NCBI GenBank assembly: GCA_035236585.1
Contig: CP141132.1
Coordinates: 54,687,880 to 54,751,879, forward strand
Reading direction: 5' to 3'
Source of the DNA: Warburgia ugandensis
Taxonomy: Eukaryota; Streptophyta; Magnoliopsida; Canellales; Canellaceae
DNA length: 64,000 nt
Shown here: one piece after another, positions 1 through 10,498 of the stretch
How positions within the stretch are numbered: the first letter of the stretch is position 1
Layout: each line of letters opens with the position of its first letter
Made by a program: the position numbers and the translations under genes
The notes under the pieces: model-generated
What the model was told of the DNA's origin: nothing
The model's input: the letters and a program-made list of their open reading frames with translations, nothing else
Databases searched by the model: none

Positions 1-1588
1 TGGGTGAACTAATTAAGCCAAAACTACCCAAAACTAAGATCAAAATAAGGAGAAAAACGTGTAAAACTAAGTGGAAACTTAAGCCTCTTAGATGTCACTA
101 CCAGAGGGAAGTTAAATTAGATCTTAATGGAATAAGCAATGAAAATTAGAGATTTAGAATCAAGAAAGAATGGGAACAAGGGTGAAAGTAGGCATGGAAT
201 TCAAAGAAGTAAAAATAACATGGAACAACTATGAAAGTAAATTACTAACCTGGAATTGGACAGAAAATAACCAAGAGAGTAATTAGAAAACAAGAGAATA
301 AAAGCACCAACAAATTTCCAAAATCAAGCAACAACTTAAGCACTAAAGGAAAGCTAGAATTCAGGATTGTGTCAATCAACCTCTACTTGGAAAATTCGTA
401 TGGAACATGGGGTTATATGTAAATAAGTGGTTTTCTAAATTAGGAAGGGGTTAAAAAATGGGAAAAGTGGCCCTAAGGTTTAGGTGTTGAATGAGGACGG
501 TTAGGTGGGAGATGAAGTAGCAAGATGATGTAACAAAGAGAGGTGAAAAGATGACATAAGAGAGACAAGATGGCTGATTTCTAATTTTGATAAAGGGTAT
601 AGGCATCTTTTTCCTACTAATTTTGTGATGTTTGGTTGATGGAAAGTCAAGGAATAAAATATTTGGAAAGATCTAGGGTTTTAGATCAATTGAATTGAAG
701 TAGATCTAAGGTTTCCTATTCAAAAAACCACTTGATCACCAATTAGGAGAGTGGGGGAGGGGGTTCTTCCTCCCTTTGGATAGTTGCCCCCTCCTTCACT
801 TAAGAACATGGAACCCTAGTAGGATGGGAAGATTAGGGTTAGGAAATGGATTATGAATGTGGGTTTTTCTCTCTTTATGGGTCCCATAATGCATGATCAT
901 CTTACCTTTTAAATTAATCTAATAAAATTCCTTAAAATTCACACTTTTAACAAACGAAAGTTGCTTGAATTGATGCTCCAATTGTGTGACTCCATGTGGG
1001 ACTCCTCCTTGGGTTGATGCCTCATTCCTTGGTGGATTAAATGGTTTCATTTCTTGGCTTCAAGGCTTAGTAGCACATATGTCTTATCACCCTTTTTTGT
1101 TGCTTTAATGACTTAAGTGGCTTGAATGACTCCCATGCAAAGGTGGTGAAAATGTATGACTTGGCCTTAGGCCTATTTCTAGTCACCTTTTGCTTCTCCA
1201 CTTGCCTTCTAGCTTACTCTAGGATAGTCTTAAATGTTCATCACACCTTGGATTGATGACATTTAGGCTTTGGCTTGCTTAAGTTTCCAAGTTAGATTAG
1301 AAAACTTCATGAATGTCTTCAATTTCCATCTCGATCAATCTCAACCTTTGGATTACCTTCTCAACACCCACAAAAGAAGAAAAACCCTAATTAATTTTTA
1401 GAAATTTATGATCATTCATATACTTACTCTAGATTGGCTTACAAATTTTTAAAACATCAAACTTTTGAATTATTAGGTTAGAAATGTATGTGTTACAAAA
1501 TTTCGGCCAAAACCCTAATTTAACACCATAAGTTATAACACATGGGCTATTAATTGGGTACCTTTTATACAAAATTGAACACTTATCA
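1..1588 (-). mobile_element. E1 3' LTR, partial (Athila-type, B-like subfamily)
   Basis: Read on the minus strand, an LTR opens with TGATAAGTGTTCAATTTTG at 1588, immediately after a purine tract. Its opening aligns with the LTR starts at 24028 (minus, E3) and 7357 (plus, E2). Shared blocks include a 'TACCCAATTA' segment about 30 bases in and a later 'TTTTGTGGGTGTT' type block. The LTR runs off the left edge of the window; full members here are 2.1-2.6 kb, so about 0.5-1 kb is missing. No open reading frame of note lies in it. Confidence 0.7.
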
Positions 1589-1602
1589 CACCTCCCAACC
1601 AG
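1589..1602 (-). promoter_or_regulatory. E1 polypurine tract
   Basis: On the minus strand the bases GGTTGGGAGGTG directly precede the LTR start. The same context (AGCAAAATGCT, then the G-run) is seen before the LTRs at 7357, 40922 and 63614. In LTR retrotransposons this tract primes plus-strand DNA synthesis. It fixes the orientation and the 3' LTR boundary of E1. Confidence 0.65.
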
Positions 1603-3374
1603 CATTTTACTAGTGTTAAGTAAAATATGCAGAAATCATAAAAACAAAATGGTTGCCATTTTCGTAAGTACTCACACATTTAGCATATGCCACAAGCCCT
1701 TAAGCCCTTAGGTTATCCTTAGTGGACAAGTTAAGCCTCATGAGGGTTTGCAGTGAATATACCGACAAAATTTAATAAGGCTACATCCTTTATTTTATGT
1801 TAGGGAATTCTTATCCATTAATACTATACTTGCTTTAACAACTTAATAGAGATGAATGAGAATTTTCACAAGTTATCCACATACCAAAGCTATTTTATTC
1901 CATTTTCATCTTAGAGTGTAGTGAGTGTGTAGCTACATAAGTTAGGACTTCTAAATAGATATGCTTATTGCTCCTTTGAAAAGATGTCTTGACCCCAAAT
2001 TCTCATTGTTATACACTTAGAAATAATGATCTCAGAAAAGGGATCAAACAAATTTCTCTTTTTATGTGATCGATTCCAACAATAGCAATGGTTCACATAC
2101 TATTGTAAGCATTGATGAGACAAAGAATATGATCCCTTAGATTGGGTGCCATTACCAAGACCACTAGAAACAGTTTGCCTTATTCCTTTATATTTATGTC
2201 TTTAATAAGGCTATGTTCCACCTAAGATCAATAGGTCTTCAGATAGGATGAAATGTAGGCTTGGGTAGGGTTCTAAAAAGAAAGGTATAAGGATTCAAAG
2301 TTTCAAATATGAGTAGAGGTCTTCAGTGAATATTTGTTGGATAACTTTACTTTTGGTTGTACTTTGAAGTGAATATTTCTCTATTTTTCCTTTCCTTTTA
2401 TTTTCATAACTGCTTCTTTTTCTAATACTTTTTTCACTTTTTCTTGTATTTTTGAGAAGGAACATTTTCTTTGCACTTTAGATATTTTTCACTTCTTTGA
2501 ATTTTTTCCTTTTTCTAAACTTTTTCTTTCATATCTACTCAATTTTGAAAGGTAGGTAATGGATATTCTTATGGGGGTTGCCGGGTTAGGGTGATATGGG
2601 TTTTGAGAAGAAAAGGCTTACCAAGAGGCTCAAAGAGTCTAACTAGTGGCATAATATCTAGGTAGGCTTTGTGTCATTGAGCTACAACAAGGATGGCCTA
2701 TATCATTTCCGAAGTTTCTTAAAGCTTATCCAAGTTAATAAATATTCAGGAAATAAAGTTAATACTCCTAGTTGGTTCTTGGCATTTTGACCAAAACAAA
2801 GATACTGGGATCTTCAAAGTAATGATCATTGAAAAAAATATGGAATTACTTATGACCCTCAGAAAGATGATAGTCTCTAATACTCACTTGGGTCCACTAA
2901 TATTCCTTAGGGTCTTTAAGTCATAACCATCTATTAGTCTAGACTTATGCACTATGTGTAAGTGTATTATAAGAGTTAACTTTCATAAAACACTTTAGGA
3001 CATGGAAGAGATGCAAAATTAACTATATGCATGTCTATTAAGAAATTAAAGTAATGGAAATAATAAACTTCAGGAAATCCAATTCTTGTCACAATAAAGG
3101 AACTTTAACTTTAAAAACTCAGAAATTTTTTATTTTTATTTTTTTTGAAGAGCATAAAAAAAAACTTAGATATCTCATATATGTCAACACTCCCCAATCT
3201 AAACTAAACACAATGTTTTGAAATATAGGACATCTGTATGATAAATGGGTAATGTAGAATAATGAGATTCTAAAAATCCTGAGTTGCCTCCCAATGAGCA
3301 CTAAGTTTAACATTTTTAGCCATACTAGATTAACTAATCTACTCTAAACCCAAATGATTAAATTAATCCTAACT
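1603..3374 (-). other. E1 3' noncoding region
   Basis: This is the noncoding block between the last coding remnant and the LTR. On the minus strand it carries the family signature 'AATGTTAAACTTAGTGCTCA' followed by a GGGAGGCAACTCA-type motif, then a 'TTTCAAAACATTG' motif and a G-rich run. The same series is seen at 5630-5780, 39150-39290 and 55090-55230. Further along it keeps the 'accctcacaaggc' type block near the polypurine tract. No coding potential is visible. The block is conserved in order across five copies in the window. Confidence 0.65.
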
Positions 3375-4403
3375 CTAATAATGGAGGAATTTCTCACTCC
3401 CTATCAAAATTTCAAGATAGTCAATATACATCCTCCACCTAAACATTTTTGGTGGTGCTAATAATATGAAATAGTAGACCACCATGATTTTAAATTTTGT
3501 AGGACCACAATGAAATTGAGGATCCCCCATTTTCAAAATTTCATAGTAGTCAATAAATATCCTCCACCTTGAAATATTAAGCAGTAGTAACTTGATAGTA
3601 TAAAAGGCTACCATGAAGTTTTTGGACCATATTGAAATGAATGGTCCTCTTTTTCAATAAATTGAGGGATAATGGTGCCTATAGTAATTAGTACATGTTT
3701 TTCCTTCTTCTCATATAAGCTGACTCTGCATTTTAAAAGGTTATTCTTAATCTAATGGAGACAGGGTGGGGCTTAAATCCTTAATGTTTTCTAAAGTGTA
3801 CCCTAAAGCTAGTTGATGTTTATCCAAAGCATCAATTGACTCTTCTTCTTCCTATTCTTCAAACACAAGTAAGATTTTAAGTGAACCTATATTGTTATTT
3901 GGTGTTTGATCAAATAAAGTTTGTAGGTACCAATTGGGTACATTTTCTACACTGCAAGGTTCAAATTGAGTTCTAAGAAGTATAGGAGATTCTATCTTGT
4001 GATTGAGAACTATATGCTCAGCGTCTAAAATTTCATTCTCTTCATCAATGGATGCCTCATCAACATAATAAAAAAACAGGAGCAGGACATGACTTAAGTG
4101 GATCTACGTTGGAGGTTTCAAGGATGGCTAAAAATCTTGTAGCTCAAAATGATCATATAGAAGTCCCATCCTTATAATTATTTCAATGTTTCTATATGTA
4201 TTATCCCTTAATGGTTTCATTTTCTTCTCTTTCATAAAATTCAGCCATAAATCGATTGTATTCTAGTCAATTCTACTCAAGCAATCATTGAGTCTCTTCA
4301 CCAAGTTGGATATTTTCTAATGATTTTTCAGACTCATATGGCTCATATTGTTGTGGCATCAAGGTATTAGGAAAGGTTTGATCAGGTTGGAACCTTGATA
4401 GTT
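3375..4403 (-). pseudogene. E1 non-autonomous element protein remnant (Tyr/Gln-rich and acidic ORF family)
   Basis: On the minus strand this region is a decayed relative of the E6 protein at 37505-39075. The start (about 4403-4330) matches the end of the Tyr/Gln-rich part. About 4070-3800 encodes an acidic segment with 'SIDEENE' and 'VENVPNWYLQTLFDQT', which pairs with 'VEDVPDWDLAALFEQT' in E6. The 3' end (3614-3375) is open for 79 codons and contains two copies of an 'RWR-x-[FY]IDY-x-EIL' motif, where E6 has one. No gag, protease, RT or integrase motif is present. Function is unknown; I call it a family because the two copies match at protein level. Stops and frameshifts interrupt it. Confidence 0.55.
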
Positions 4404-4407
4404 GTCC

Positions 4408-5541
4408 CTTGTTCAAGAACTGTCCTAATCAGGTCATTAGGAGATGCATACCAGATAATGAACATTATAAAATCATTTCCTTTTTCCATGACCATTCATA
4501 TGGGAGCCATTTCAGTTCTAGAAAGACAACTGCAAAGGTTTGCATTATGGTTTTTATTGGCCCTTATTTTCAGGGATCCAATGCTTACTGCATAGATGTG
4601 CTAGATGTCAATAATTAGGGAGCAAAGGCAAAAGAAGTATGATGCCCCTGAACCTCATTCTTATCATTGAGCATTTTGATATTTAGGCATTGAATTTATG
4701 AGACCTTTTTCCTACTCTTGGTTATCCATACATCCTTGTGGGAGTGGACTATGTGTCCAAATGGGTGGAAGCAATACCATAAAAAACCACTTGGTGGTAG
4801 TCAAGTCTTTAAAAGAAAATATACTTATGTGCTTTGGTACCTCTAGGGCCATTATTAGTAATGGGAGGAAATAATTTTGCAATAGAATGTTTGAGAACTT
4901 CATGAAAAATATGGTGTTACCCATACAATTACTATCCATTTTCATCCTTAGACTAGTGGATAGGTAGAAGTGTCAAATAGGTAGGTAAAGAGAATTTTAG
5001 AAAAAATAGTCAATCCAAATAGAAAAGACTCGTCTTTAAGACTTCATGATGTTTTATGGGCCTATAATACTATATTTAAAACCCCTTTAAGCATGTCACC
5101 CTACCATCTAGTCTATGGAAAGGCCTACCACCTCCTAGTAGAACTTGAGCTAAGGCATATTGTGCTATTAGAAAGCTCAATTTTGACCTAAATACTTCTA
5201 GAACCCACAGGAAGCTCCAATTCAATGAGTTGAATGAACTAAGGAAAGAGTCATATGAGTCAACCAAGATATACAATGGCTGCATAAAAAGTCATCATGA
5301 TAAACATACTCCCCGAAAGTCTTTCACTCTAGGATAGAAGGTCCTCTTGTATAATTCTAGATTGTATCTTCAATATCGATGGACTAAACCCTACATAGTA
5401 CTTACTATTTTCCATCATGGAGTCATCGACAATGAAAATAATGGAGAGATTTTCCAAGTCAATGGGCAAAGGTTCAAACCCTATCTAGAGTTGGTCTACC
5501 CCAAAGTAGAAGAAATTTTTCTAGATGAACCAATCTACTAG
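4408..5541 (+). pseudogene. E2 integrase remnant (Athila-type Ty3/gypsy)
   Basis: This is a decayed integrase that aligns in order with the E8 integrase at 53890-55046. It opens with the zinc-binding end ('RRCIPDNEHYKIISFFHDH', then 'GSHFSSRKTTAK'). The catalytic core follows with many stops and frameshifts around 4690-5050, including a match to '[14 protein letters not shown]'. The C-terminal part is a 64-codon open stretch (5347-5541) with 'RWTKPYIVLTIFHHGVIDNENNGE' and 'VNGQRFKPYLEL'. The polymerase and RNase H expected upstream are absent: before 4408 the sequence switches to E1 in the opposite orientation. The fragment is not functional. Confidence 0.75.
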
Positions 5542-7347
5542 GACCAACCTTAGCATGTCCCATGCCACCTGCATCCATCATAAGTCTAGCATTCATCACT
5601 ATCATTTATCATTGCATAGTATTGTATGTCTAGCTGAAGACGTTAAACTTAATGCTTACTAAGAGGCAACCCAGGGATTTTCTTTAGAATCTCATTATTC
5701 TACAATACCCATTCACCATATAGGGACCTATGTTTCAAAACATTGGGTACAATGTTTAGTTCAGGTTGGGGGGGTGTAGTTATGCATGAGATTTCTGGGT
5801 TTTCTTATATTTAAAAAAGAAAAAAGAAAAAAGGTTTTCATGGCCAAAGTTTCTTTACTATGATGAGAATTTGATTCTCAAAAGCTTAGTATTTCTCCTA
5901 CTTTGACTTCTTGATAGAAATGCATATGATTAATTCTAAATTTTATTCGTATCTTGAAGTGTTTTATTAAATTGAAATCTTGGAACTCACGTATACATAG
6001 TACATAGTCTAGACAGAGATGGTTATGACTTAAAGATGCTAAGAAAAATTAGTGGAGACCTATATACGCAGTGAGTATCAGAGACTATCATCTTTCTGAA
6101 CATTATATGTAATTCCATATTTTCTTCAATGTACATTACTTAGAAAGGTCCAAGTATCTTTGTTTTGGTCAAAATTCTAAGATCTAAAAGAAGTACTAAC
6201 TTTCTTTCCTAAACATTTATTAATTCTGATAGGCTTTAAGAAACCTAAGACATTGTATAGGTCATCCTTGTTTTAGTCCAAAGACATAAAGCCTACCCAA
6301 TAAAAAATACTACTAGTTAGAATTTTGAGCCTCTTGGTAAGCTTTTTCTTTTCAAAACCCAATTTACTTTGAGCCAAAAACCAAATTAAAATATCCATTA
6401 CTTATCTTTCAAAACATGAGTAGAAATGGTAGAAAAAATTTAGAAAAAGGTCAAGTGTCTAAGAAGTAAAAAATATCAAAGTGTTTACATAGAAAAGCTT
6501 TTCCCTCAATGAAAAAAAGGAATACAAAGAAAAATTAAAGAAAAAGAATTATTAGAAAAGGAAAGGAATGAAGAGAAAGGAAAAATAGAAAAGATATTCA
6601 CTTCAATACATTCAAAAGAAAAGTTGTCCAAACAACATTTGATTGAAGACCTCTACTTAGATTTAAAACTATGAATCCTTATACCCTTCCTTTCAAAACA
6701 ATTCCTAAGCTTATGTCTCATCTCATCTGAAGACCTATTGATCTTAAGGTAGAAAATAGCCTTAATAAGGGTATATATACTAAGGAATCAAAGTGAAATA
6801 CCCCAACGTCAATGGAATCCATTCTAAGGGATCACATTTCTTTGTCTCAATTGTGCTTATAAAACTATATGAATCATTTGTATTATTGGATTTGGCCACA
6901 TAGTGAGTGATTTCCCTTTTCTCTGAGAGTTTCATTTTTGAGTGTATAGCACTAAGATTTTGAGGTTAAGACACTTTCCAATGGAGTATAAGCATATCTC
7001 TTTAGAAGTCCAGACCTACGTAGCATGAACACACATTGCACTCTGAGATATAATTGTAATAAAATGGCTTTAATATGTGGGTAACCTATAGAATCTCTCA
7101 TTCATCTTTAGTAAGTTTTTAAAGCCAATAGATTACTAATAGATAAGAATTCTCTAAGATAAAACAAAGGACTTAGTCTTATGAAATGTTGGGTATATTC
7201 ACTACAAACCCTCACAAGGCCTAACTTGTCAACTAGGGGTAACCTAAGGGTTTAAGGGCTTATTGCATATGCTAAATGTAATGTGAATACTTACAAAAAT
7301 GGAAACCATTTTTATTTTCATGATTTTTTGGGAATAGCAAAATGCTA
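5542..7347 (+). other. E2 3' noncoding region
   Basis: This noncoding block follows integrase and carries the family signatures in order: 'GAAGACGTTAAACTTAATGC' then 'GAGGCAACCCAGG' (about 5636-5674), 'TTTCAAAACATTGGGTACAA' (about 5730), and a G7 run near 5769. Later blocks match E6 and E8, for example 'GGCCATCCTTG'-like and 'ACAAACCCTCACAAGGCC' near 7200. No coding frame is seen. It ends at the polypurine tract. Confidence 0.7.
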
Positions 7348-7356
7348 GTTGGGGTG
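7348..7356 (+). promoter_or_regulatory. E2 polypurine tract
   Basis: GTTGGGGTG lies directly before the LTR start and follows 'AGCAAAATGCTA', as in E6 and E9. It marks the plus orientation and the internal/3' LTR boundary. Confidence 0.6.
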
Positions 7357-9946
7357 TGTAATAAATGTACAATTTTGTATAAGAAGCACCCAATTAGTAG
7401 GTCATGTGTTATAAATTATAGGCATTATTCTAAGACTTTTTGAAATTTCATAATGCATGCATTTTTTATCTAATAATTCAAAATTTTGATATTTAGTAGG
7501 TTTAGGAGCTAATCCAAATTAAGAATATGAATTTTCACAACCTTTTGCAAGTTAACAAGGGTTTTTCATCATTTGTAGGTGTTTAAAAGATGATCTCATG
7601 ACAAAGATCAAGTAAGATAATATTTGAAGATCACGATCAAAAGAGGGCCAATGACCTAATTTTCATCACTCCAAAACTCAATCAAGGTTCAAAATCATCT
7701 TAAGGTGAGCAAGAAGACAATAAGAAGAACCAAATGTGACTAAAATGACCCACGCAATAAGGCCATAAAATTCCATCACTTTTGAATGAGAATTGGAGAC
7801 ATGCATGAACTTTCCTAGCCTATCAAGGAAACCTAAGTAAGCCATGCCATTCAATCCTTGAAGCCAATGGAATTAGCCATTAAAGCCATCAAAGTGAGCC
7901 ACTAAGCTACATGGGAGCCATGCCACATGGAGTCAAGATATTGGAGGACATTTAGAAGCAATTCCCCTATGTTAAATAATGAATTTCAATGGATAAATAG
8001 AAAGAAATTTGGGTGATAATCAACATGGTAAGATAAACATGCATAGGTAGACCAATCAATAGTGAAACCAAGTCAAATTTCCTTATCTTTCCCTCTCTTT
8101 TCCCTTCTTTTGTCTTTCTTTCTGACCCACCATATCACATACTTAGAAGTGAAGGAGTTCCACGCCACCTTCTTTGAAAAGTGATGCCTCCCCCCTTCTA
8201 AATTCATCCACTCCAAATTCTTTCATCACATCATGTGATATACCTTAAAGAAAGGAATTACATGCCTAATCCCTTGAAAGGAGGCACCTCCCCATTCCCT
8301 TTGCACAAATTTACAAAGTCCACCTCATTTCATTTTCTAATTTTTTATTTCCATTCAACCACCTAACTTCCCTACCAAGAGTTCTAGTTCTAATTATCAT
8401 TTTTCTTCCTAGGATAGGATCTTATCACATTGGAAAGCAAAAAATCTAATAACCCAATGGAGTTCCATGCATAATTCAACTGGGGGGTTCCTTCTAACTC
8501 CTTCAAATCAAGACCAACAACTTGGAGATATTCTTAGAGCTTTAGACTTCAACATCTTGGCTGCCTTTCCTTGTCTTCCACACCTTTTTCTTAATTTGTT
8601 TTTTGGTTTGTAACTTAAATTACAAGTTAGTAATTTTCTTTATTTCCTTGCTTACTTTCTTTATTTCATAGCTTCCCTTCTTTATCTCTTTACCTAACTT
8701 TTGCACACATAGTTTCTCTTTGTTTCCTCTTTCTTTACTTCCACTTTTCTTACTTTTCTTGCTTAGTTCTACAAGATCAAAGTTATCTTTTCTATGGTAG
8801 TGATGGACAAGAGAATAGTAGCTTTGAATCTCTTTGTTTCCCATTCATCTTTTCCTTGTTTCTCACTTAGACTTAGGACTAGTTCCTATTGCTTTTTCCC
8901 ATCTTCATTCTCTTACTCTCTTGATTTCTCTTTTAGGTTTCACATGCATGATATCTTGGATTAGTTTGAGATTGTTGGATTGTGTTTAACATTTTCTTTG
9001 AATCAAGTTCTATGAACTAAAATACTGCACAATTTTCAAGTTTGTTCATCTATGTAAATGCACACAATTCATGTACTAGATTCCATGTCGTTATTTCCAA
9101 TAAAGTTTATAATTCATGTAAAGTTTCTTGTGGTTAATTCCAAGCTTGAATTTTATTCAATTTTTAGTTTTATGATCATGTTTCATGCCTTGAATTACTC
9201 GCATCATGTCTCAATCCATGCCTCATTTGATTTAAGCTTCATGAGCACCATATTTCTAGAATTTTACCTTTCATGATTCATGCATAATTTCTAGTAGTCC
9301 ATACACTTTATTTTCTTGATTCCTTAGGACCACATTTAGCTATTTAGATAATTTAGTTACTATTTTAGTTAAATCCCATGTTATCAAGCTCTAGTTTATG
9401 CATTCCCACCATTTTCTCACTCATGAACCATGCACACAACTCCATAGGTCATGTGTATGATGATTGGATGATTTGCCTTTCAGTGAGTTATTGTTCCCTT
9501 GTTTCATGATAGTTTAGAATTACTTATTTAGTTATTTTCATCTTAGATTAGTTTATATAGTTTCTAATTTCATTCTTAGAAAGTTTCTAATTTTAGTATT
9601 AGAAAAGTTTCATTTTTAGTAAGTTTCTTAGATTCATTCATTCTAGTTTTGTATTAATTTCTTTTATTGAATGCATGTTAGTTAGGAAATTTTCTAATTC
9701 TATTGAAAATATTTATTTTTAGAAAGTTTCCTTTAGTTCATGTTTCTAATTTTATGCCTGTTTCCAATTTCATGTTGATTAAATTCCTAGTTTAATCAAA
9801 ACTCATCTCTCTTTGGCTAGGCCAAGTAATCTAAATAAAATCCAATCAATATTCAAATATGTGAGATTCCTTGTGGGATTGACCTCTCTTGTGTACAAAT
9901 TATTATATTGATCCATGCACTTGAAAGTAATTTTAAAGGTAAACCA
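7357..9946 (+). mobile_element. E2 3' LTR (Athila-type)
   Basis: The start (TGTAATAAATGTACAATTTTG) aligns with the E1 and E3 LTR starts. The end has the family's closing block, a 'TTGTGGGATTGACC' segment followed by 'ATGCACTTG', and finishes in CCA at 9946. The next base begins antisense E3 integrase. At about 2.6 kb it is a little longer than the E3 LTR. A purine-poor, TC-rich stretch near 8080-8800 resembles the transcribed part of the other LTRs. There are no coding features. No matching 5' LTR is present in the window. Confidence 0.65.
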
Positions 9947-10060
9947 CAGTCTTTCTAACTAAGATTAACTGTCTTTTCTAAGATCCACTTAATTTCCTTA
10001 TGGACACTTCTACTTGTCCATTAGTCTGAGGATGGTATGAGTAGCAATTTTTTGGTTGAA
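9947..10060 (-). pseudogene. E3 integrase, downstream piece
   Basis: On the minus strand this encodes the segment around the third catalytic residue of the DDE triad: a 'SQTNGQVEVSIRKLSGS-EKT' type stretch that matches '[21 protein letters not shown]' in E8. It is the continuation of the integrase at 16150-16800, separated by the E4 insertion. The rest of the integrase C-terminus and the E3 3' end are missing, because the E2 LTR abuts at 9946. Confidence 0.7.
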
Positions 10061-10065
10061 CCATA
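10061..10065 (+). repeat. E4 target-site duplication, left copy (CCATA)
   Basis: CCATA precedes the TG start of E4 and is repeated exactly at 16145-16149 after its CA end. Confidence 0.85.
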
Positions 10066-10389
10066 TGTAATGACTCCAATTTTGTAACATTAAAATCCCA
10101 AGATAGCCATGAAAAGATCAGTTTTTGAAGATAAGGGCATTTTGGTCATTTCACTATTCACCTTGACTGAACCCAGAAATTTTGTCCTGAAAATGATACC
10201 ATTAGGTGTGTATCATGAAAAGGAATCCAACAAGACCAAAATCACCCAAAATGGAGTTAAAATGAGCAAGTTATGGCCCTTTGAAGTTCAGGGGCAAAAC
10301 TGTAACTTTTACAAAAACGGATTTAGCTGCAAAACACAGGGGCCCGTTTTGATATGGGCACCCTTCATCTTCAACCTCTAGAGGGTTCT

Positions 10390-10427
10390 AGAATAGTGGT
10401 GATTGGAGGAGAAATCACCACCATTCT
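10390..10427. repeat. Stem-loop in the E4 U3, upstream of the TATA box
   Basis: The arms 10390-10404 and 10413-10427 are reverse complements at 14 of 15 positions, with an 8-base loop. A second short palindrome (CCACC...GGTGG) follows at about 10440-10460. It lies about 65-100 bp upstream of the TATA box. Confidence 0.6.
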
Positions 10428-10489
10428 GGAGGTTTCTCCACCACCATTCAAAGGTGGTGAGAGCCCCCTCCAGAACCCTCTCATAGCTC

Positions 10490-10498
10490 TATAAATAG
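10490..10498 (+). promoter_or_regulatory. E4 LTR TATA box
   Basis: TATAAATAG sits in the symmetric context CTCTATAAATAGAG, about 425 bp into the LTR. This is the expected place for the U3 promoter of a retrotransposon. It is a clear TATA consensus; the transcription start is not determined. Confidence 0.6.
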
